Below the pieces are notes generated by a model. The model was not told the DNA's origin and did no database searches. It was given only the letters and a program-made list of their open reading frames with translations. A stretch of DNA of 64,000 nucleotides, taken from an uncultured Gammaproteobacteria bacterium (GTDB taxonomy: Bacteria; Pseudomonadota; Gammaproteobacteria; GCA-002705445; GCA-002716945). Positions 25,955 through 35,105 of the stretch are shown piece after piece (position 1 is the stretch's first letter; the number at the start of each line of letters is the position of its first letter). Both the position numbers and the translations under genes were made by a program. The stretch is taken from positions 1-64,000 of the forward strand of contig CACOMO010000002.1 in the NCBI GenBank assembly GCA_902628335.1, read 5' to 3'.

Positions 25955-26714
25955 TCAAGTTGTTGCATTAAAAACAATTGTTAGAAAAGAATTTCTCAGA
26001 TTTGCAAGAATATGGATACAAACAATTCTCCCTTCTGTTATAACAATGTTTTTATATATAACAATATTTGGTAATTTTATTGGGGATAAAATTGGAAATA
26101 TTAAAAATTTCACATATATCGAATACATTATTCCTGGATTGATTATCATACCTATTATAACGAACTCGTATATGAATGTAGTTGGATCCTTCTATAGTGG
26201 TAGGTTCCAAAAAAGCACAGAAGAACTGCTCGTTTCGCCGGTTCCAAATTACATAATTTTAATTGGCTATGTTAGTGGCGGTGTTCTAAGAGCATTTATT
26301 GTTGGCTTTTCAGTTTATTTAGTTACAATTTTTTTTATTGATATTCCCATAAATAATCTACCTTTTATAATTCTAATGACATTCCTAACAGCTTTTCTTT
26401 TTTCAACTGCTGGTTTTATCAATGCTGCATATGCAAAGAGTTTTGATGATATAAATATTGTGCCTACATTTGTTCTTAATCCGCTAACTTATCTAGGAGG
26501 CACCTTCTATGCTATTGATTCATTACCAAACATATGGCAGGACGTTTCTTTATTTAACCCCATAGCATATATAGTTAGTGCTTTTAGATATGGTTTTCTC
26601 GGTCTTGAAGAGAACAGTATTTTGCTGTCTCTCGGGATAATTATTGTTTTTATTTTTATTTTGTTTAGGATAGGTTTAGTAATGCTTGATAAAGGTATTG
26701 GTATTAAAAATTAA
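25929..26714 (+). CDS. yadH: ABC-2 type exporter permease, YadH-like
   Basis: Six-helix inner-membrane permease partnering the preceding ATPase. FARIWIQTILPSVITMFLY, EYIIPGLIIIPIITNSY, ELLVSPVP and DDINIVPTFVLNPLTYLGG match YadH and the wider ABC-2 family. The start is ATG 25929 (261 residues) or ATG 25944 (256 residues); the second is closer in length to YadH and has GAGAG in front, so the true start is undecided. It ends just before the cobalamin riboswitch, whose control it lies outside. Confidence 0.88.
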   Translation: MRVFSMNPSQVVALKTIVRKEFLRFARIWIQTILPSVITMFLYITIFGNFIGDKIGNIKNFTYIEYIIPGLIIIPIITNSYMNVVGSFYSGRFQKSTEELLVSPVPNYIILIGYVSGGVLRAFIVGFSVYLVTIFFIDIPINNLPFIILMTFLTAFLFSTAGFINAAYAKSFDDINIVPTFVLNPLTYLGGTFYAIDSLPNIWQDVSLFNPIAYIVSAFRYGFLGLEENSILLSLGIIIVFIFILFRIGLVMLDKGIGIKN

Positions 26715-26716
26715 GC

Positions 26717-26811
26717 TTATGAAGTAGGGAAAGTCTAGTTTATCCTAGCACTACCCCCGTAGCGGTCTGAAGTCCGAAAACCTACAAGATAAGTATTTAG
26801 AGACGGGAGGT
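26717..26811 (+). promoter_or_regulatory. Cobalamin riboswitch, compact class-II-like
   Basis: The conserved B12 box appears as AGTCCGAAAACCTAC (26771-26785), with the GGGAA core upstream and the GCACTACCCCCGTAGCGG hairpin (about 26748-26765) before it. GTAGG (26724-26728) can pair with CCTAC (26781-26785) to close the element. The loop CCCGT (26756-26760) is complementary to ACGGG (26803-26807), which overlaps the Shine-Dalgarno sequence GGGAGG (26805-26810) of the next gene. This gives a direct translation-off switch by a kissing loop, the arrangement known for small marine Cbl-II riboswitches. Coordinates of the ends are approximate. Confidence 0.85.
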
Positions 26812-26819
26812 TTCGATCT

Positions 26820-28592
26820 ATGATAAAAAAATTTTGTCAATTTCTTCTAATAGTACTTTTCTCCATTTCATCTCCACTAAATGCTCAATCTACTCTAGAT
26901 AGAGTAGTTGTAACTCCAAATAAAAGATCTACTTTAGTTTTCGATACACTCAATTCTGTAGAAGTAATAACATCTGAAATGATTAAAAAAAGTGGCAATG
27001 TTACACTTGAGAGTATTCTTAATCAATCTAGCTCAATTAGCATTGGGAGTAATGGTGGTTTTGGGCAAACTAAATCTATCTTTATGAGAGGAACTGAGAG
27101 TAATCATACAAAAGTTCTAGTAAATGGTGTCGAACTTAATCCAGGAACTCTTGGTGTTCCATCTATTCAACATATATCAGTTGATTTGATTGAAAGAATT
27201 GAAATATCGAAAGGTAGCATGTCAACCCTATATGGTAAAAACGCTATTGGTGGTGTCATAAATATAATTACAAAAAAGAACTTTCACAACGAAGTTAAAT
27301 ATCTTACTGGTAGATATGGAACTCAAAAGATCTCTTATTCAGATGGCATTAATTATCTAAAACATGATTTTAACTTAAACATCTCTAGATTTATAAGTGA
27401 CTCCTATAAAGCAAAGGTCACCTCGTCACAAAATCATAAATATGACAATGCTAATATTGACATGGCTTACAAGTATAATGTTACTGATCAGACTCACATT
27501 AATCTAGATTATTACAGAAATACTGGCAATACGGAATATGATAGCTTTGGAAGTAATTTGAATCAGAATCACAGGGATAATCACATTAAATTTAGTTTAA
27601 ATACAATTAGTAAGGATTCTAATTTGGATGTTTTTTATGTCAGAAAAGGAAACGAGATTAATCAGGCGGTTGCAGGAGCAACTGATTTTACACATACAAA
27701 ATCAGATTTAATTGGATTAGAATATTCGTTAGATGATTCAGATGATGGAAGTATACTATTAGGTTTTAACTACAGTGATGAATCTATGTACGAACTATCC
27801 TTTGGAACTTCATTTAAACATTCAAATCGAATCAGAGAATTCCTCATCAGTAGGTCTATGATTTATCAGGATAATTTAAGTGTGAACTTAGGATTAAGAT
27901 TTATAAATCACTCTGTATTCAATGACTATACAATTGGAAATATAAATTTAGGATATACCATTACTCCAGATTTAATAATTAATGCAAGTGTTGGCAAATC
28001 ATTTAGGCCTCCGGATGCTACTGATTTATTTGGTTTTAGTGGTAATGCTAACTTAAATCCTGAAAAATCAATCTCATCAGAATTTGGCATGAAATATAGG
28101 ATAAATAATAACGATTCTTTATCACTATCAATTTTTAATAATGAAATCAGAAATTTAATCGAATCTGATGGCTCACAAATGCAGAATATAAATAAAGCAA
28201 GAATAACAGGATTTGAACTAAATTTTGACAAAACACTTAATGATATGACTTATAAGCTTAATTATACCTATCAGGAAGCTGATGATTTAACAAATGATAC
28301 ATTACTGTCACGAAGACCGAGAAACAAGATTAGTGCAAATATTTTAAAAATTTTTAATGATGAACAGACATTGAGTATGATGATAAGAGCAGAATCGAGA
28401 AAAGATAACTCAATATATGACTCACACCGTTTAGGTGGATATATGATAATTGATGCAAACTATATTAGAAAATTTAATAGTTTCGATGTTAGTCTGAGAC
28501 TTGAAAACATACTAGATAAAAAATACCGATTAGCGCATAACTATAATACTGATGGTAGATCCCTATTCATAAGTCTAGGTAGTAGTTTCTAA
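26820..28592 (+). CDS. btuB: TonB-dependent outer-membrane receptor, probably for cobalamin
   Basis: Outer-membrane active transporter of 590 residues. A signal peptide ends near LNAQS (residue 22-23). RVVVTPNK just after it is a plausible TonB box. The plug domain contains VFDTLNSVEVIT, RGTESNHTKVLVNG and IERIEISKGSMSTLYGKNAIGGVINI, and the barrel ends with GSSF. Placement right behind a cobalamin riboswitch is the main reason for the B12 call; sequence alone would also allow a siderophore receptor. Translation starts nine bases after the GGGAGG that the riboswitch can mask. A probable inner-membrane partner follows at 28627. Confidence 0.87.
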   Translation: MIKKFCQFLLIVLFSISSPLNAQSTLDRVVVTPNKRSTLVFDTLNSVEVITSEMIKKSGNVTLESILNQSSSISIGSNGGFGQTKSIFMRGTESNHTKVLVNGVELNPGTLGVPSIQHISVDLIERIEISKGSMSTLYGKNAIGGVINIITKKNFHNEVKYLTGRYGTQKISYSDGINYLKHDFNLNISRFISDSYKAKVTSSQNHKYDNANIDMAYKYNVTDQTHINLDYYRNTGNTEYDSFGSNLNQNHRDNHIKFSLNTISKDSNLDVFYVRKGNEINQAVAGATDFTHTKSDLIGLEYSLDDSDDGSILLGFNYSDESMYELSFGTSFKHSNRIREFLISRSMIYQDNLSVNLGLRFINHSVFNDYTIGNINLGYTITPDLIINASVGKSFRPPDATDLFGFSGNANLNPEKSISSEFGMKYRINNNDSLSLSIFNNEIRNLIESDGSQMQNINKARITGFELNFDKTLNDMTYKLNYTYQEADDLTNDTLLSRRPRNKISANILKIFNDEQTLSMMIRAESRKDNSIYDSHRLGGYMIIDANYIRKFNSFDVSLRLENILDKKYRLAHNYNTDGRSLFISLGSSF

Positions 28593-28626
28593 TATACTAT
28601 ATATGGTAACATTGAGTAGTTGAATC

Positions 28627-29181
28627 ATGATTAAGCTAAAGGAAAAAATATACGATTTGAAATTACTGCTGGCTATAATAGGATTTTTTTTGATCCTGTT
28701 AATCTTAAGTAGATTGCTTGTAGAAGTACCCAATTTTACTCCAACATTATCATTAGTTATTTTCGCATCACTTTTTATAAGAAATATTTATGCACTAATT
28801 TTCATAGTAATAGCCTCGCAGTTAATTAGTGATTATTTCTTAGGGTTCTATGAAAGTATGTTTTTTGTTTACATATCATACATACTCATAGGGATTTACT
28901 CGTTGCTTTTTTTAAAGAAAGTTAATTATTTTCCAATATTGAAGACATCGATAGGTGCGGCTGTATTTTTTTACATTATTACCAACTTTGGTGTTTGGTT
29001 TACAATGAATTTATATGAACCTGATATGCAAGGTCTAATCAATAGTTACATTGCAGGACTTCCTTTTCTTAAGTCGTCGATCTTATCTACTGTTATTTAC
29101 TCGTCAACAATATATGTCTTTTGCAAGTATCTTTTTGTTGTAAACTTTGAAAAGATTCAAACTATTAAAAAAATAGATTAA
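28627..29181 (+). CDS. Membrane protein of the DUF6580 type, probable vitamin transporter component
   Basis: A 184-residue protein with about five membrane helices. The form (repeated [15 protein letters not shown] and [29 protein letters not shown]) resembles the DUF6580 family, whose members are often found under cobalamin riboswitches and recall S-components of ECF transporters. It lies 34 bases after btuB with no terminator, so it is probably under the same RNA switch. A role in B12 or corrinoid-precursor entry across the inner membrane is inference. Its stop overlaps the convergent nrdB stop. Confidence 0.7.
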   Translation: MIKLKEKIYDLKLLLAIIGFFLILLILSRLLVEVPNFTPTLSLVIFASLFIRNIYALIFIVIASQLISDYFLGFYESMFFVYISYILIGIYSLLFLKKVNYFPILKTSIGAAVFFYIITNFGVWFTMNLYEPDMQGLINSYIAGLPFLKSSILSTVIYSSTIYVFCKYLFVVNFEKIQTIKKID

Positions 29182-30353
29182 TCAAACTTTAACTGTCCAC
29201 CAGTTTTGTATTCAGTAACTCTAGTCTCGAAAAAGTTCTTCTCTTTTTTAAGATCCATTATTTCAGACATCCATTCAAATGGATTAGTTGCGCCAGGGAA
29301 TTGTTCTGGTAAACCTACTTGAGTTAATCTTCTGTTCGCAATATATTTTATGAATTCTTCATACAGACTTGCGTTAATTCCTAAAATCGGTTTTGGCATT
29401 GTGTCATATGCGTACTGAGTTTCTAATTTTACTCCAGTCATAATCAGTTCCACCATCTCTGATTTAAAACTATCTGTCCATAATTCTGGATTCTCAAGTT
29501 TTATTTGATTAATAACATCAATACCAAAATTCATGTGCATAGATTCATCTCTTAAAATATATTGAAATTGTTGTGCAACACCAGTTAATTTATTTCTTCT
29601 ACCCATAGATAATATTTGTGTGAAACCTACGTAGAAGAAGATGCCCTCAAATACAACATAAAATGCTATTAGATCTCTAAGTAACCTTTGATTATTTTCT
29701 TTGGATCCTGTTCTGAAATTTGGGTCTCCCAGACTCTGGGTAAATGGTAATGCCCACTCTGCTTTTGTCGCTACAGCAGGTATTTCTCTATACATATTGA
29801 ATATACGTGTTTCTTCAAGTCCAAGTGATTGAACACAATATGTATATGCATGCGTATGTATTGCTTCTTCAAATGCTTGTCTCAGTAAATATTGTCTACA
29901 TTCTGGATTTGTTATATGTCTATATACTGCTAGCACTAAATTATTCGCGACTAGTGAATCAGCAGTAGAAAAAAACCCTAAATTTACCTCAACAATTTTC
30001 CTCTCATCTTCAGTAAGTCCTTTAGGGTCATTCCATAACTTAATGTCGTCATGCATGGCTATTTCTTCAGGCATCCAGTGATTGGCAGATCCATCTAGAT
30101 ATTTCTTCCATGCCCACTCATATTTAAATGGTACCAGTTGATTCAAGTCTGCCCTGCAATTGATGATTGCCTTATCATCTACTCTTATTCTATTAGCACC
30201 TTTTTCTATATTCTCAATACCAGTGAGACCCTCCTGAGGATCAGTATTTTCATTTTGAATAATAGATTCGTTAAGATTATCAGTTTCAGGTTCTGATATT
30301 TTTGGCTCAGGTTTGCTCAATGCTTCATTTATAGGATCGTCCCAGTTTCTCAT
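29178..30353 (-). CDS. nrdB: Ribonucleotide reductase class Ia, beta subunit
   Basis: Carries the diiron-tyrosyl radical that activates NrdA. Iron-ligand motifs are visible: DSLVANN (Asp), [12 protein letters not shown] (Glu, His and the radical tyrosine region), [10 protein letters not shown] (Glu) and [10 protein letters not shown] (Glu, His). I chose the ATG at 30353, with AAGGCGG eight bases upstream, giving 391 residues starting [12 protein letters not shown]. Extending this frame to 30539 would run through the small ORF and into nrdA and adds a cysteine-rich stretch unlike the family. An acidic, proline-rich N-terminal segment of about 50 residues precedes the conserved core. Confidence 0.94.
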   Translation of the reverse strand: MRNWDDPINEALSKPEPKISEPETDNLNESIIQNENTDPQEGLTGIENIEKGANRIRVDDKAIINCRADLNQLVPFKYEWAWKKYLDGSANHWMPEEIAMHDDIKLWNDPKGLTEDERKIVEVNLGFFSTADSLVANNLVLAVYRHITNPECRQYLLRQAFEEAIHTHAYTYCVQSLGLEETRIFNMYREIPAVATKAEWALPFTQSLGDPNFRTGSKENNQRLLRDLIAFYVVFEGIFFYVGFTQILSMGRRNKLTGVAQQFQYILRDESMHMNFGIDVINQIKLENPELWTDSFKSEMVELIMTGVKLETQYAYDTMPKPILGINASLYEEFIKYIANRRLTQVGLPEQFPGATNPFEWMSEIMDLKKEKNFFETRVTEYKTGGQLKFD

Positions 30354-30358
30354 AATAA

Positions 30359-30514
30359 TTACCGCCTTTGTTTGTTCGTTAAATGCTGCCATCCTTTCAG
30401 CGCAGACAAATTCTTTTTGGTTATTTCGAGTTCTTCCAGTTCTCTTTTGATATTCACAATTGTATACAACAGTAGTGTCACAACAACTGCAATTGATGAA
30501 ATAATATATATCAT
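30359..30514 (-). CDS. Small single-pass membrane protein between nrdA and nrdB
   Basis: A 51-codon ORF fills the gap between nrdA and nrdB. Its ATG overlaps the nrdA stop (ATGA) and has GAGG seven bases upstream; a second ATG two codons earlier (30520) is possible. It ends five bases before the nrdB ATG. The product has one strong membrane helix (about residues 2-22: [20 protein letters not shown]) and then a charged, helix-forming tail ([20 protein letters not shown]) ending in basic residues. Exact fit between the two genes and a sensible protein pattern argue that it is real. I do not recognise a family; function unknown. Confidence 0.72.
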   Translation of the reverse strand: MIYIISSIAVVVTLLLYTIVNIKRELEELEITKKNLSALKGWQHLTNKQRR

Positions 30515-33366
30515 TGACATGCCTCACATTCTGGATCATCTATCAAGCACTGCTTGTCCTCAGTATTATTACTTACCGCATTTAGAGCAGAACCACTATT
30601 ATCTGTTGTACTCTTTTCAACATGTGTAGCTCCAAGTGATCGTAAATAATAAGTCGTTTTCAATCCTCTAATCCATGCAAGTTTATAAGCACTATCTAGT
30701 TTTTTACCATCCGTGTCTGGAATATATAAATTGAGAGATTGAGACTGATCAATCCATTTTTGTCGTCTCGCAGCTGCTTCAACAAGCCACCTAGTATCTA
30801 TCTCAAAGCATGTTTGATAGAGAGTTTTCAGATCATCCGGCACTCTACTAATTGAGCCAAGTTGACCATCAAAATATTTTAAATCTTTAATCATTACTTC
30901 ATCCCAAATATTTGCCTTCTTAAAGTCTTCAATTAAATAAGGATTGATCACTGTGAATTCGCCTGATAAATTTGATTTAACATAAAGGTTTTGATATGTT
31001 GGCTCTATCGACTGAGAGACACCACATATATTTGATATCGTAGCTGTTGGAGCAATGGCTAATGTATTCGAGTTTCTCATACCATTCTTCTTAATCTGAT
31101 CTCTAAGTTTTTGCCAATCAAGTGTCTCGCTCATATCAACATCTAAATATTTACCACGTATTTTTTTCAGATTTTTCAGGCTATCTATCGGAAGTATTCC
31201 TTGACTCCAAAGTGAACCATCAAAAGATTCATATGAACCTCTTTCCTTTGCTAACTCCATCGATGCAGAAATAGCAAAGTAGCTTATAACCTCCATACTT
31301 TTATCTGCGAAGCCTACAGCATCTTCAGATGCATATGACATTCTAAGTTTATAAAGTGAATCTTGAAAACCCATAACCCCTAAACCTACCGGTCTATGTT
31401 TAAAATTAGAGTTTTTTGCTTTGTCTACACTGTAATAGTTATAGTCAATGACATTATCGAGCATTCTCATTGCAGTTTTTACAGTCTTCTGTAATTTTTT
31501 GATATCAAGCTGCATATCATCTGTTATATGAGCAGACAGATTGACAGAGCCTAAATTGCAGACAGCGATTTCGTCTTTTGATGTGTTTAGAGTAATCTCA
31601 GTACATAGATTTGAAGAGTGAACGACGCCTGTGTGTTGTTGAGGTGATCTCAAGTTACAAGGATCTTTGAAAGTTATCCATGGATGCCCTGTTTCAAAAA
31701 GCATACTTAATATTTTTCTCCATAAATCAACAGCTTTAACTCTTTTAAAATTGCTTATCTTGCCTTGGTCAGCTAAATTTTCATACTCAGTATATTTTTT
31801 TTCAAAATCTAAACCTGTCAAGTCATGAAGATCTACAGTGTCATTTGGTGAAAAAAGCGTCCATTCTTCGTCGCTGTGCACTCGTTTCATAAATAGATCA
31901 GGAATCCAATTTGCAGTATTCATATCATGAGTTCTTCTTCTATCATCACCAGTATTTTTTCTTAGTTCTAAGAATTGTTCTATGTCTAAATGCCAAGTTT
32001 CTAAATAAGCACACATAGCTCCTTTTCGTTTGCCACCTTGATTAACCGCAACTGCTGTATCATTAGCAACTTTTAAAAAAGGTATAACCCCCTGACTTTT
32101 TCCATTGGTTCCTTTTATATATGACCCAAGCGCTCTAACTTGTGACCAATCATTTCCAAGACCTCCTGCAAACTTAGATAGCATCGCATCATCACTTATG
32201 CCCTCAAAAATGCCCTTAAGGTCATCTGGTATAGTTGATAAGTAACAAGAGGACAATTGTGGACGAAGAGTCCCCGAATTGAATAAAGTTGGTGTACTAC
32301 ACATAAAATCAAAAGATGAGATTAAATTATAAAACTCTACAGCTCTTTCTTCTCTATTCTTCTCATTTATTGCAAGCCCCATAGCCACTCTCATAAAAAA
32401 TGCTTGAGGCAATTCGAACCTAGTCTCTTTCGAATGTATAAAATATCTATCATATAAAGTTTGTAAACCAAGATATGTGAAGGCTTTATCTTTATCAGCA
32501 TCAATATGCTTACACAAATAATCAAGATCAAAATTTAATAATTCCTTGTCAAGCAAATTAAGTTCACACGCTTTGACTAAATATGATTTAAAATAAGAAG
32601 GATAAAGATCATTAATGTCATCTAGTGTAGGAGCATTATTGGACTCACCTAAAAAAGTTAGTGCTTCCTCGTAAATATTGCTTAAGAGAAGTCTGGCTAC
32701 TACGTATGAATAATTTGGATCTTTTTCGATTAAGGGTCTTACTGAAATCAATATTGAGCTTGGTAGATCTTCTTTTTTTATGCCATCGTAGATATTTTTA
32801 TCAATTGTTTGATAAACTACTTCAGCAGATACATCACTGATATTTTGACAACTCTGGGAAATAATTAAACGTAATTTTGATAGATCTAATTCTTCCGTTG
32901 TTCCGTCTTCTAGTGTTACAGATTTGTCTATTGGCAAATCTTCTAGGTCTTCGGTTATATTTTGGTTTCTCGCCTTAGTTCTTTCTTCACGATAAAGTAC
33001 ATACGATCTTGCCACATCTTGGTAACCCGCACGCATTATAGCTAACTCAACCTGATCTTGTATATCTTCAATGTGGACAACTCCGCCTTCAGGGAATCTC
33101 CTCTTAATTGCAGAGTCGACTTTGTTAGCCAAATTCTCAACTTCATTATGGATTCTTGTCGACGCCGCAGCACTACTACCCTCTACGCTTAAGAAAGCCT
33201 TAGTCATAGCTACTACTATTTTGCTAAGATCATATGATGTTACCTTGCCATTTCTTCTCATTACTCGATACTTACCTGGTATAGGTGGCATACTTAGATC
33301 TTTTTCGTAGACATCAGCTTCCGCTAACTCAGCATGCTGATTTTCATTATGTAATTCTTCTTTCAT
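30511..33366 (-). CDS. nrdA: Ribonucleotide reductase class Ia, alpha subunit
   Basis: Catalytic subunit reducing ribonucleoside diphosphates. At 951 residues it is about 190 longer than E. coli NrdA because two ATP-cone domains appear at the N-terminus (about residues 30-125 starting [19 protein letters not shown], and about 150-235), as in Pseudomonas aeruginosa. [11 protein letters not shown] and NLCTEITL carry active-site cysteines, and the C-terminal CEAC pair receives electrons. Two cones suggest dATP inhibition through one of them. The promoter region upstream holds paired NrdR boxes and DnaA-like sites. The stop overlaps the small membrane ORF. Confidence 0.95.
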   Translation of the reverse strand: MKEELHNENQHAELAEADVYEKDLSMPPIPGKYRVMRRNGKVTSYDLSKIVVAMTKAFLSVEGSSAAASTRIHNEVENLANKVDSAIKRRFPEGGVVHIEDIQDQVELAIMRAGYQDVARSYVLYREERTKARNQNITEDLEDLPIDKSVTLEDGTTEELDLSKLRLIISQSCQNISDVSAEVVYQTIDKNIYDGIKKEDLPSSILISVRPLIEKDPNYSYVVARLLLSNIYEEALTFLGESNNAPTLDDINDLYPSYFKSYLVKACELNLLDKELLNFDLDYLCKHIDADKDKAFTYLGLQTLYDRYFIHSKETRFELPQAFFMRVAMGLAINEKNREERAVEFYNLISSFDFMCSTPTLFNSGTLRPQLSSCYLSTIPDDLKGIFEGISDDAMLSKFAGGLGNDWSQVRALGSYIKGTNGKSQGVIPFLKVANDTAVAVNQGGKRKGAMCAYLETWHLDIEQFLELRKNTGDDRRRTHDMNTANWIPDLFMKRVHSDEEWTLFSPNDTVDLHDLTGLDFEKKYTEYENLADQGKISNFKRVKAVDLWRKILSMLFETGHPWITFKDPCNLRSPQQHTGVVHSSNLCTEITLNTSKDEIAVCNLGSVNLSAHITDDMQLDIKKLQKTVKTAMRMLDNVIDYNYYSVDKAKNSNFKHRPVGLGVMGFQDSLYKLRMSYASEDAVGFADKSMEVISYFAISASMELAKERGSYESFDGSLWSQGILPIDSLKNLKKIRGKYLDVDMSETLDWQKLRDQIKKNGMRNSNTLAIAPTATISNICGVSQSIEPTYQNLYVKSNLSGEFTVINPYLIEDFKKANIWDEVMIKDLKYFDGQLGSISRVPDDLKTLYQTCFEIDTRWLVEAAARRQKWIDQSQSLNLYIPDTDGKKLDSAYKLAWIRGLKTTYYLRSLGATHVEKSTTDNSGSALNAVSNNTEDKQCLIDDPECEACQ

Positions 33367-33468
33367 ACTTTAACTGTTACCTTATTCTTTATAATTTTTG
33401 CTTATCTAATGTCCCTATCTATTCTTCAGGCATTCAGAAATGTCTTCACCGACACTGCTACAATTAAA

Positions 33469-33497
33469 ATTATACCACTAAATATTGTGGTTGTAAG
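33469..33497 (-). promoter_or_regulatory. Promoter of the nrdA operon
   Basis: On the minus strand a perfect -10 TATAAT (33474-33469) follows a -35 CTTACA (33497-33492; four of six consensus bases) with 17 bases between. NrdR box 1 fills the spacer exactly. The implied leader is about 95 bases to the nrdA ATG. The rest of that leader shows nothing else definite. Confidence 0.65.
33475..33490 (-). promoter_or_regulatory. NrdR box 1
   Basis: CCACTAAATATTGTGG, a near-palindrome that fits the NrdR consensus acaCwAtATaTwGtgt at its core positions. It lies between the -35 and -10 of the nrdA promoter, so a bound repressor would block RNA polymerase. Confidence 0.85.
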
Positions 33498-33506
33498 TAC
33501 GTTGAA

Positions 33507-33522
33507 ACTCAATATGTTGTGT
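33507..33522 (-). promoter_or_regulatory. NrdR box 2
   Basis: ACTCAATATGTTGTGT, fitting the same consensus with few changes. Its start is exactly 32 bases from that of box 1, the three-helical-turn spacing typical of paired NrdR sites. Confidence 0.82.
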
Positions 33523-33528
33523 TTTTTT

Positions 33529-33548
33529 TGTGGTAAAGTTGTGGAAAA
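33529..33548 (-). promoter_or_regulatory. Pair of DnaA-box-like sites upstream of nrdA
   Basis: Read on the minus strand, TTTTCCACA (33548-33540) fits the relaxed DnaA box TTWTNCACA exactly, and TTTACCACA (33537-33529) differs from it at one base. The sites are 11 bases apart and lie just upstream of NrdR box 2. DnaA boxes are known at the E. coli nrdA promoter; here the role is inferred. Confidence 0.45.
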
Positions 33549-33593
33549 CCTGTAAATACTTGAGTATAAGAATCTACTAATATTCTAAAGGTA

Positions 33594-34961
33594 TTACATT
33601 ATCAAAGTTGCGACTCCGAGCAATGATATAAATCCAACGATATCTGTGATGGTTGTGAGTATTACTCCTCCTGCTATGGCTGGATCGATGTTTAATTTTT
33701 TGAGAATCAATGGAAGAGTGACACCACTAATAGCTCCAATAATCAGGTTTACTAATAAGGCAACCGCAATAACTACTCCAAGGAAAATACTATCAAACCA
33801 GAGATAAACTGCTATTGATACAACTGATGACCATAAAATACCATTAAGTACACCAATCGCACTTTCCTTAAGAATTAGTAACTTTGAGTTTGATGATCCT
33901 ATTTGGTTCGTTGCTTGTGATCGAATTATAAGCGCAAGGCTTTGCATACCAGCTATCCCACCCATACTAGCGACAATAGGCATCAGTATTGCAAGGGCTA
34001 CAATTTTCTCTATCGTCGCTTCAAATATTCCTATTGCAGCAGCTGCAAGGATTGCCGTAATCAGGTTCGCTCCTAACCATAAAGTTCTTCTTTTTGTGCT
34101 TTGTATTATAGGTGCAAAAATATCGTCTTCTTTATTCAGACCTGCCATATTTAATACTGAATCATCTGCCTCATCCCTTATGACATCGACAACATCATCT
34201 ATAGTAATCCTGCCAAGTAGTATTCCATCTTTATCGACAACAGCTGCCGATAAGAGATCGTGATCTTCAAATATCTTTGCAACTTCGTGCTCGTTTACTT
34301 TTGGATCTATGATATTTTTATCCTCTGTCATGATATCTGATATGAGCGCTGTAGGTTTAGCAACTAATAGATTCTGAATAGAGACATATCCGAAATACCT
34401 ATTCATGATATCTGTTACGAATACATTATCGGTTTGTTCGGGTAACTCACCTAATTTTCTTAAATACCTTAGAAGTACTTCAACAGTCACATTTGCACGA
34501 ATATTAATTGTATCTGTGTTCATAAGACCGCCAGCTGTATCATCTGGGAAAGACAAAACTTTTGCTAGTCGATCTTGGTTTTGCTTATCTAAACTACTAA
34601 CAGCCTTTTTAATAAGATTTGAAGGAAGTGACTTTATGATGTCAGCTAGATCATCTGTATCAAGATTTTCAGCAATCTTAGCTAATCCTTCAGTCCCTCC
34701 TTCATCTATAAGTTCATCTAATAAATTGCCACGTATCTCTTCACTCAATTCAGCAAGGGTTTCCCCTTTGTTTTGATTAGAGACAAGCTTCCAAATTAAG
34801 TCTCTTCGATTACGAGGTGAACTCTCAATAACATCGGCAATCTCAGATGGGTAAAGAGAGTTGAGCAGATTCCTTGCTTGAATAATTGCACCACTATCAA
34901 GCACCTCAGATAATTGGTCTAAGGTGAGTGCATCTTGTTTTTGCTCTAATTTTGCTTCCAT
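33594..34961 (-). CDS. mgtE: Magnesium transporter MgtE
   Basis: Dimeric Mg2+ channel with a cytosolic gate. In order: N-terminal MgtE domain (about residues 10-130, with ALTLDQLSEVLDSG and SLYPSEIADVIES helices), two CBS domains (FVTDIMNRYFGYV to DDVVDVIRDEADD), a plug helix and five membrane helices with the pore segment PIVASMGGIAGMQSLALIIR. I chose the ATG at 34961 (455 residues); an upstream in-frame GTG at 34985 is possible and neither has a good ribosome-binding site. It sits downstream of porin 2 on the same strand, with a possible structured leader between. Confidence 0.92.
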   Translation of the reverse strand: MEAKLEQKQDALTLDQLSEVLDSGAIIQARNLLNSLYPSEIADVIESSPRNRRDLIWKLVSNQNKGETLAELSEEIRGNLLDELIDEGGTEGLAKIAENLDTDDLADIIKSLPSNLIKKAVSSLDKQNQDRLAKVLSFPDDTAGGLMNTDTINIRANVTVEVLLRYLRKLGELPEQTDNVFVTDIMNRYFGYVSIQNLLVAKPTALISDIMTEDKNIIDPKVNEHEVAKIFEDHDLLSAAVVDKDGILLGRITIDDVVDVIRDEADDSVLNMAGLNKEDDIFAPIIQSTKRRTLWLGANLITAILAAAAIGIFEATIEKIVALAILMPIVASMGGIAGMQSLALIIRSQATNQIGSSNSKLLILKESAIGVLNGILWSSVVSIAVYLWFDSIFLGVVIAVALLVNLIIGAISGVTLPLILKKLNIDPAIAGGVILTTITDIVGFISLLGVATLIM

Positions 34962-35036
34962 GAAACCATTATGCTCTTTAAACACAAGGTTTCAAATTTA
35001 TTTGTTGGAATTTTTTACTTATGGTGTTTTCAATTT

Positions 35037-35088
35037 AAGGTTGGTTTGAACAACGGGGAGTTAAATAATGTCATCCAAACCCTACCTT
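35037..35088 (-). other. Hairpin between porin 2 and mgtE
   Basis: On the minus strand AAGGT and GGTTTG pair with CAAACC and ACCTT, giving stems of 5 and 6 base pairs split by a small internal loop, around a 27-base apical loop. It starts 18 bases after the porin 2 stop and lacks a T-run. It may be a structured leader of mgtE or the end of the porin message. I compared it with the M-box magnesium riboswitch and did not find that consensus. Confidence 0.35.
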
Positions 35089-35105
35089 ATGGGAATGTCT
35101 CTATC

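Noticed and set aside
30354-30539. Longer NrdB reading through the nrdA-nrdB gap
   Set aside because: The extension overlaps the end of nrdA and the small ORF and looks unlike any NrdB N-terminus; the ATG at 30353 has a good ribosome-binding site.
34962-35105. M-box magnesium riboswitch before mgtE
   Set aside because: Conserved M-box strings are absent and the space is rather short; only a generic hairpin is reported.
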